Positions 57,731 to 64,000 of a stretch of 64,000 nt of DNA are shown one piece after another. Source of the DNA: Scortum barcoo (lineage: Eukaryota > Chordata > Actinopteri > Centrarchiformes > Terapontidae); the NCBI GenBank assembly GCA_023238725.1, contig CM041553.1:15315501-15379500 (forward strand). Reading direction: 5' to 3'. Within the stretch, counting starts at the first letter, position 1. Each line of letters starts with the position of its first letter. The notes below the pieces were generated by a model. The model saw nothing but the letters and a program-made list of their open reading frames with translations. It was not told the DNA's origin and made no database searches. The translations under genes and the position numbers were made by a program.

Positions 57731-59872
57731 CTAAACACAAAAACAAGGACAGAAAAATGTACAAATACTGCTTTCCTCTATCAAGGAAACACTAATAATA
57801 TACACATAATATAACAAAGACTAACTAATATGCAGGTGTCCATACACAAACTTATAGAACAATTGTAGAGATTATAGGAAAAACAAAAAGGTACAAAACA
57901 AGAAATAATAAATGAGTCATACTTACAGGGAACAGCTTGGGTTTCAATTCCACAACACCATATGGTCTTTGCTGTGGGGGACAAACACATTGTTCTTTAG
58001 TATATATTGTCACATCACTGTATTATCCATTTATAAACTGAAGCTGTATTACTTTTTGTATGGTGCCATTGTTTGTCAAATAAAAGCGAGAATAAAACAA
58101 TTCTTCCTGTTTCTTTTGGAAATTATCATAACTGTATGCTACCTATAGAAGGTTAAGTAAATAAACACATTCTGAATTCGCTCTCACAGCTCTTATCAAT
58201 GTCCTGTATTATTCAGGAACTCATACATGACAGCCAATCAGAGGCTATTCAGAAACTCAAGCATTCACACAAATGACGGTCTAATTCTAATGCACATTAC
58301 TTCAAGAAGTCCTTCTTATCAAGTCATAAAAATCTGTTGTACGTTATTGATAACGTATGATAATGTACGAATCCACCAATATAATGTTGAGCATTTCAGT
58401 TGACTTACAAAGACATGGTATTTCACGTAGTAGTGAACAACCCAAGCAGGTATCAACAGCCGTGTTAATGTGAAAACTCCACCTTTGTATGCTTTGTAGG
58501 TCTGTGAGGAGGTAAACAGAGGAAGAAGAGAAGAAGATCATGAATCACAGCGCCACAAACAGACGATGCACGCTCGTACGTGGACACAGTTACAGTTTAT
58601 AAAGAGAAAATGTCCATGTGGAAAAGTATCCTGGCAGCATTATCTCAGTGAACACTTCAACAGGCACGCTGATTTCAAACCTCTGTCTCTGGTTTGTACT
58701 GACTTCATAACAAATTCACTGGTATCTTAAGCAGAGCTGGTAGTTAATGATTGAGTTTTCAAAGACCAATCTGCAGTGAGTTTTGGCTGAACCTGGTAAT
58801 TGTTTTGTCAATTGAAAATGTGTTCATCAGTGTTACCAATAATATTAACATTGGCTGTATTCTGCTCAAGTGTCCCAGTGAGCCACGACAGAGTGACAGA
58901 GACAATTTATCATTCACACCTGTACGTCTCCTAAAGTGAAACGTCAAAATATCCTCAGATAAAAAGGTCTTTGGGTATTTCTATCAAGCCAACAGTCCAA
59001 AAGTCAAAAATATTTAATTTATGATCATATAAAAACATCAAATCCACATATTGGAAAAATTAGAATAAGTGAACATTTGCTATTTTCGATAACTTAAATC
59101 GGGGGTGTCATATTGTACAGTTGTGAAGGCATCTAAGGCACAATTGTGGTATTGGGCTAAAAAAAAAAATAAATCAACATAATAAAACAATGAACTGCTG
59201 TTGAACAGTTGATTACTTTTCTGTAGACTGACTAATTGATTAAAGGTTTCAGCATGCTCTAAGACTGAACTGATTTTACGTCTCTTACAGAAGTTTAACT
59301 GAGGACCAAATTATCCTGCACACACAGTCTGTCTCGTGCAGCGTTTGTTTCCTTGCATGTGAATATACAGAGACTTTCCTGATCACACACGCTCGCTCTC
59401 TCTCTCCATCTATCTTTCTATCTGTATGGGGAAAAAAAGTCAAAATCAGGTTTACTTAACTTTTATAACCATATGTCCTATCTATTTGTCATTGATATAA
59501 CCAAACATCACTTGATTTTACTAGGATTTTGAATGAAGAAACTTTATAACATGTGAAGACTGGAGGCTGCAGATATCAGTAAGTTCATTTGGATGTTTCA
59601 CCATTTATCTGTACTGCAGCTTTCATAAAACTACAATCAGTGGTTTGTTTCAGTCAGATAGCTGCATTATTATCTGTACTGCGGGCACTCACGTAAAGCC
59701 TCCACAGGCTCTTGGGCTCCAGGAAACCGGACCAGAACTTGGCCACGGCCCCGGCGGGTTTGGCCTGCAGCACGGGCTCCCTCGGGCTCAGCTCCTGGTC
59801 TTTGAGCCACTGTCTGCGGAGCTTGGTGAGCTGCTCCACACGGAGCTTCTCGTCCGGTGTGTACCCAGACAT
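57665..59872 (-). CDS. ndufb6: NADH dehydrogenase (ubiquinone) 1 beta subcomplex subunit 6, four coding exons
   Basis: NDUFB6 (B17) is an accessory subunit of the membrane arm of mitochondrial complex I, with a single membrane helix. Coding exons on the minus strand: 59693-59872, 58409-58501, 57927-57971, 57665-57730. All junctions are GT-AG in phase 0, giving 127 residues against 128 in human. The N terminus MSGYTPDEKLRVEQL and QWLKDQELSPREPVL are almost identical to human. FWSGFLEPKSLWRLY precedes the hydrophobic segment FTLTRLLIPAWVVHYYVKYH (about residues 70-89), then RPYGVVELKPKLFP and the tail GDIILETGEVVP ending SHGHH. The start is fixed by homology; a longer in-frame extension upstream is low-complexity. 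topors is the next gene in the same direction, as in human. Confidence 0.96.
57927..57971 (-). CDS. ndufb6: ndufb6 coding exon 3
   Basis: Fifteen codons, QRPYGVVELKPKLFP; acceptor CCCACAG, donor CCT|GTAAGT. Confidence 0.94.
58409..58501 (-). CDS. ndufb6: ndufb6 coding exon 2
   Basis: Thirty-one codons from TYKAYKGGVF to VKYHVF; acceptor CTCACAG, donor TTT|GTAAGT. It encodes the membrane segment. Confidence 0.95.
58988..59256. repeat. Dispersed teleost repeat, copy 1 (in ndufb6 intron 1)
   Basis: Contains the internal stretch AAAAATATTTAATTTATG and a terminal part with GACTGACTAATTGATTAAAGG. Both correspond to parts of the copy at 63211-63547 in the same order and orientation. From memory the family is one scattered through percomorph genomes with a tail like CGATTAATCGTTGCAGCTC; its class (probably a non-autonomous DNA element) is inferred. 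Confidence 0.55.
59693..59872 (-). CDS. ndufb6: ndufb6 coding exon 1
   Basis: Sixty codons, MSGYTPDEKL to KSLWRLY, donor TAC|GTGAGT. Confidence 0.95.
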
Positions 59873-61593
59873 CGCCTTCCCTGGACGGTCAACCTCGATA
59901 CGGCCTACAATGACACCACGGAGGACACTTCCTCTGCAGCCAACAACCAAGAAGAAGAGGAGGAGGAAGAGGAAATGTGACACAGAGCGAACAGCTGGAG
60001 AAATTTTAGTGCGACACCTGCTGGACCGGAGGAGAAGAAGAGCGACACCATACACACAGAACACCATCAGTATATATATTTATTTATATACATATAAGTA
60101 TCCATCCTCCTATTTGTGATGTAAGTTATGAAGCTCACTGAATCATTTTAAAGGTGGCAGGTAATTGATTTGCTCACACCTTGCACAAAATGGGATCATT
60201 ATCATACAGTTTCTCACACTGCACAGTTGATTATCATCATGACAAGCTGCATTAATAACCTTTTATCAATGATTTCATATTTTAGGTGTTCATGCCCAGT
60301 TTTATCCACTAGATGGAGGAAACCTCCAGGGTGACGAGGGCCTTCCTGCATCTTTGTGAGCAACAGGCCGTTTAAAGGGGCACTGCTGAGCCTACATTTC
60401 AAAGTCACTTTGTTAACTAGTCTTGGCTAGCGCTTCACTGCCTATGAAAACAGCTGCACGAGGTCTAGTCTGAGCTCTGGCCTCATCAACAATGACCCCC
60501 ACTGACACTGACTGTACTCCCCCCTCACCCTCTATACGCTGCTTTAACATAGAGTCTACACATCTGTGTGTTACATTAAAACAGGTTTAATCTTTGGACT
60601 GTATTTTGCACATTCCAATGTTCTTGAAACTTAATACCTGTAAGTATTGCACATCTTTCGCAGATACTTTTGCAAATTCCTGCATAAAACTGTACGGTTC
60701 TCTCATTTTGTTTAAGTACAATTTCGTACCTATTGTCTCTATTTTTATTTTCTAATATGTAATATTTATACTTCATTGTGTACTTTATATTTCATTTATA
60801 CACCTGTCCTGCAGTACTTGTTTTAACCTTTTCTTATATTTTGTATGATTATTGCTATGCACCAATGTACAAAATCACACTCCTTCTATGTGCAAACCTA
60901 CTCAATATCCTACTCAATAACAAATCATATTTATTCATTTAAAGCCAAAAATCACAAAACATTGTTTGCCTCTGAGGGCTTTACAGTCTGTACAGTTGTG
61001 ACACCCTCTGTCCTTAGACCCTCGAACCGAGTCAGGAAAAACTTCAAAAAACCCTTTATGGGAAAAAGAAGAAACCTGAGGAAGAGCCACAGATGAGGGA
61101 TCCCTCTCCCTGGGATGGACAGATGTGCAATAGATGCCACATGTACAGAGAACATCATCATCAATCATATGTGGAGTTATACATATGTCTGATTAAATTG
61201 TAGCTATACTGAGTTCATGGGTTTAGTCCATGTGTGAAGTGTCACAGGTAATGGTAATGGAAATGAGTCCAGGTGCATCTCTAGATGTCCTCATATGGAG
61301 CTCAACCTTCTCTCCACAACACAGACACCTACACAATAAATGTGATTCTTCTGACAAAAAAAAACTCTGATGATGTCATAGGGATGTAATCAACGGGGGT
61401 AAGGTGTTTGTGACGCACTGGTGTTTACCAAGCAGAGCGGGCCTCATGTTTGAGAGACATGATAGTTACCTCATGGGAAGTGGAGGATGCAGCACCACAC
61501 ACACTAAGGCCTCTCTTTTAAATCCTGTTCTAAGCTGTTCTGTTGCTAAACCTTTTTTTCTGATATTAAGTGTGTGCTCTGCAGGTTTATTAG

Positions 61594-61779
61594 ATGCAGT
61601 CCATGTTTATTAAGCTGACTAACGCCTGCGCCGGGCAGCTCGCCTGCGCCTCCGGACAGCAGCGGACTTTGCAGGCCGTCTGCGCCTGCGAGCGGGGCGG
61701 GAGGCGTATCTGTGACCGTGGCAGGGCATCGTCAGATAATTGTGTGAGTGAACGCAACGGCCTCTATTTAAAACCTAAG
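61594..61779 (+). promoter_or_regulatory. GC-rich island, possible promoter or first exon of an unidentified gene
   Basis: Bases 61619-61710 are far more GC- and CpG-rich than their surroundings and repeat NRF1-like CTGCGCC units (for example CGCCTGCGCC). An ATG at 61594 opens a 62-codon cysteine- and arginine-rich frame that reaches a good donor, AAG|GTGAGA, at 61779/61780. The peptide has no homology I recognise. It could be untranslated exon, coding exon, or chance. Confidence 0.3.
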
Positions 61780-63210
61780 GTGAGACGCTCCCGTGACATC
61801 ACACAGGATGTCACAGGTGATGTCACAGTTTATTTGAGACAATCGATCATCGACAGGGAAAATATGGCGTTTTTACCCCCTCCCGTTTGGATCTAGTTGA
61901 TAATGTATATTTATTTATTTAATTTAGTTAATTTAAAACCTTTGGATATCAGTGGTCTTATGTATAATCCCACCATGGCAAGTTTATCAAGTTTTTTATT
62001 TTTTTAATTTGTTACAAGGTTAGTTGGATGTAAAATAAAGATACAGATTTTTCTTTGAAAAAAAAAAATTAATAGTATTCTTGAGAGAAAAGGGGAACTG
62101 GAGCGCAATTACCTCCAACAGAGTCTAATCAACCTGGTCCAGCCTCATTTCTGAATCGACTATAATGTTTGAAATAAAGAAGACAAAATAGCCAGTGGTG
62201 ATGTGAAAGACAGGAGAGCATCTTCCTGGCTTCAGTTATTATCAGTAGCTTAATCAAGAGAGATAGTCAGATGGAGTGGATGAACAGTGAGAGAGTTTTT
62301 ATTTTTGGAAATAAGTCTAATGTCCAGGTTAAAAAACGGCTAATGACGCTCCGCTACAGGAGGTGGCGCAATGCAGCACTCACGCCGGTTTGTAGCCTGA
62401 AATTACATGAAGAAGAAGAAGAAGAGGAGGCGGAAGAGGAGGAGCCGAAGAAAACGAAGAAGAAGAAGACGGGGAGGTATTATTGTCCTCCAGCTCTGTC
62501 AGTCACGTGTAACACCATGGATGTAATTTACCAGCGTTTGTTCATTAATTTTAGGATTTGAGGTGGAAAAAACAGGCGGACATTTATAAAACCGGCGTTT
62601 CTTCAGCAGAGACTTCAGGTAGGACTTCTGCTCGTTTCCCGTTTGAAGAGTCACTCGTCGAGGCGAACTACATTTTGACTTACATTTGTCAGACTCTCCG
62701 CACAGTCGATACTCAGCTTGGAAATAACTCGTGTAGCTGCAGACAGCCAGTCTCAGTGTCATTACTGGATGTCAGGCATCGTGGCAGAGGACGGCCAAGT
62801 GAGCTGTCAGCTTTAACCAAGAGAGCAGCGAGTGAAAAAGAGCAGATAAAAGCTGTCAGTTGTGGACGTGAAGCCATCAGTCAAGGTGAAATGTGCACTG
62901 GTTGCATAAGGGACAGATAACATTTGTGTCAGCTGTGGTCGTGAAGAATAAAAAAATAATAGTGATAATGACATTATATATACGCGACAGAAACTTGATT
63001 TAAAATCCATCTATGTAAACAAGAATGGACAGTAAACACGCAGATGTGTGATGTTTACACAGCGTCGAGGTGTCTGTATGACAGTGTAGAGAAACTGTTG
63101 TATTGTTGATGTGATATGTTCATCTATATAGAAAGGTAGTTTTATGCATGTGATGACAGATATAAATACCGTTATATTGTGATCAAAGTCGTATCTAACA
63201 GTAATTTTTG

Positions 63211-63547
63211 CTATTGATTAATCTGTAGATTATTTTCTCAATCAAGAGGTGAATCTTTTAGTCTGTAAAAAAACAGAAAACAATGAAAAATGCCCATCAC
63301 ATTATGTGATTGCCTGATCAGGTGTCCTGGTTTGGTCGACCAATAGCCAAATCCCAAAAAATATTCAATTTATTCTAATGCAAAACCAAGAAAAGAGCAA
63401 ATTTTCACATTTGAGAACTGGGAACAGTCCAATTTATTGAAATTTTGCTTGCAAAATCACTTAAACCATTAGTCGAGTATCAGAATATGTGCCAAATAGT
63501 TTTCTGTTGACCGATTAATCAGTTAATCAACTGATCATTACAGCTTT
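63211..63547. repeat. Dispersed teleost repeat, copy 2
   Basis: Starts ATTGATTAATCTGTAGATTA and ends CCGATTAATCAGTTAATCAA, giving loosely inverted ends, with an internal AAAAAATATTCAATTTATT segment. No protein is encoded. It is longer and better preserved at the left end than the copy near 59 kb. Confidence 0.6.
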
Positions 63548-63897
63548 AATAGCTTTAATTGTGATAAGTAAATATGGTGAAAAATCCAAAAAAAATCCAA
63601 TACAGCCATAAAGTGGTCCTGCTTATTGATATGTCTGTCTGTTGCAATGTATTATACCAAGAAACAGAGAAAAATTTACCTCTTCCCTACACTTTGATGG
63701 CTTGATGGCACTTTGATCATTTATGCTGTCAACTATTAAACAAAGAAATAAATTCCTCAGACAATAAAGGGATATTATGTCCATTCACATGTATGTGTTA
63801 TTGCGCAATGTGAACATGTAATATTTTGCTTCTTGCTGATAGTATTGTTGGTAGTTGTTGTTAGTTTTGTTCAAGCTCTTTACCTTCACCTCCGCAG

Positions 63898-64000
63898 GAT
63901 TGTGCCAGATTTTGGATGGAGTCAGCACCCAAGTTTACATCGTCTTGTGTAGTCACACTCAGGGTGCAGGATTCAGGCTGTCCTGTGCATCAACAAGAGG
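63898..64000 (+). CDS. Possible exon of an unidentified gene, cut by the window edge
   Basis: A pyrimidine-rich tract ends in CCTCCGCAG, a good acceptor, followed by 103 bases open in two frames to the edge of the window. In one frame an ATG at 63916 starts MESAPKFTSSCVVTLRVQDS. I do not recognise the protein. Possible donors for an upstream exon are at 61780 and 62619. The call rests on the acceptor and open frame only. Confidence 0.3.

Larger units (their letters stand above)
59873..63897. other. Region upstream of ndufb6, mostly unannotated
   Basis: Besides the island at 61.6 kb and the repeat at 63.2 kb it holds a GAA/GAG tract at about 62407-62472 and low-complexity AT-rich DNA. ETS-like ACTTCCT at about 59926-59932 lies close upstream of the ndufb6 start and may belong to its promoter. 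Confidence 0.4.

Noticed and set aside
59873..60067. In-frame 65-codon extension upstream of ndufb6 with a hydrophobic FLFLLLFFLVV stretch, like a signal peptide
   Set aside because: The hydrophobic run is the reverse of an AAG/AGG low-complexity tract, and NDUFB6 proteins start at MSGYTPDE or MTGYTPDE.
62271..62561. 96-codon frame with a Glu/Lys run
   Set aside because: The run is a GAA/GAG repeat and the remainder has no homology or coding signature.

Overview
The window is nuclear DNA from a ray-finned fish, probably a spiny-rayed (percomorph) teleost. Its genes have introns with GT-AG junctions. The intergenic DNA is AT-rich and full of microsatellites, and it carries decayed non-LTR retrotransposon pieces and a dispersed repeat I recognise as common in teleosts. 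No bacterial, phage, CRISPR or operon features are present. Most open frames in the window are chance frames in low-complexity DNA.

Layout. Bases 1 to about 32,900 are a gene desert: no reading frame there has convincing homology. It holds microsatellites, a decayed LINE at about 14.7-15.3 kb, an LTR-like stretch at about 8.4-8.7 kb, short repeats, and several blocks with clustered binding motifs that may be regulatory. Bases 33.0-35.1 kb hold cdkn2a/b (plus strand, two coding exons, 127 residues), the single INK4 cyclin-dependent kinase inhibitor of fish. Bases 37.9-49.8 kb hold mtap (minus strand, eight coding exons, 280 residues), tail to tail with cdkn2a/b. Bases 52.25-54.63 kb hold topors (minus strand, one large coding exon, 792 residues), with a possible untranslated first exon near 56.2 kb. 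Bases 57.7-59.9 kb hold ndufb6 (minus strand, four coding exons, 127 residues). Bases 60-64 kb hold a GC-rich promoter-like island, a copy of a dispersed teleost repeat, and at the right edge a possible exon of an unidentified rightward gene.

Every exon boundary of the four genes was placed by reading the splice sites and checking that reading phase and protein homology agree. The genes do not form one pathway: cdkn2a/b restrains G1 progression, mtap salvages methionine and adenine, topors is a RING-type ubiquitin/SUMO ligase, and ndufb6 is a complex I subunit. The cdkn2-mtap pair and the topors-ndufb6 pair are each neighbours on human 9p, but are well separated from each other there; here they are adjacent. 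I found no convincing previously undescribed system. The best open questions are the unidentified gene at the right edge, the upstream reading frame in the putative topors leader, and the motif-rich blocks in the desert beside cdkn2a/b.
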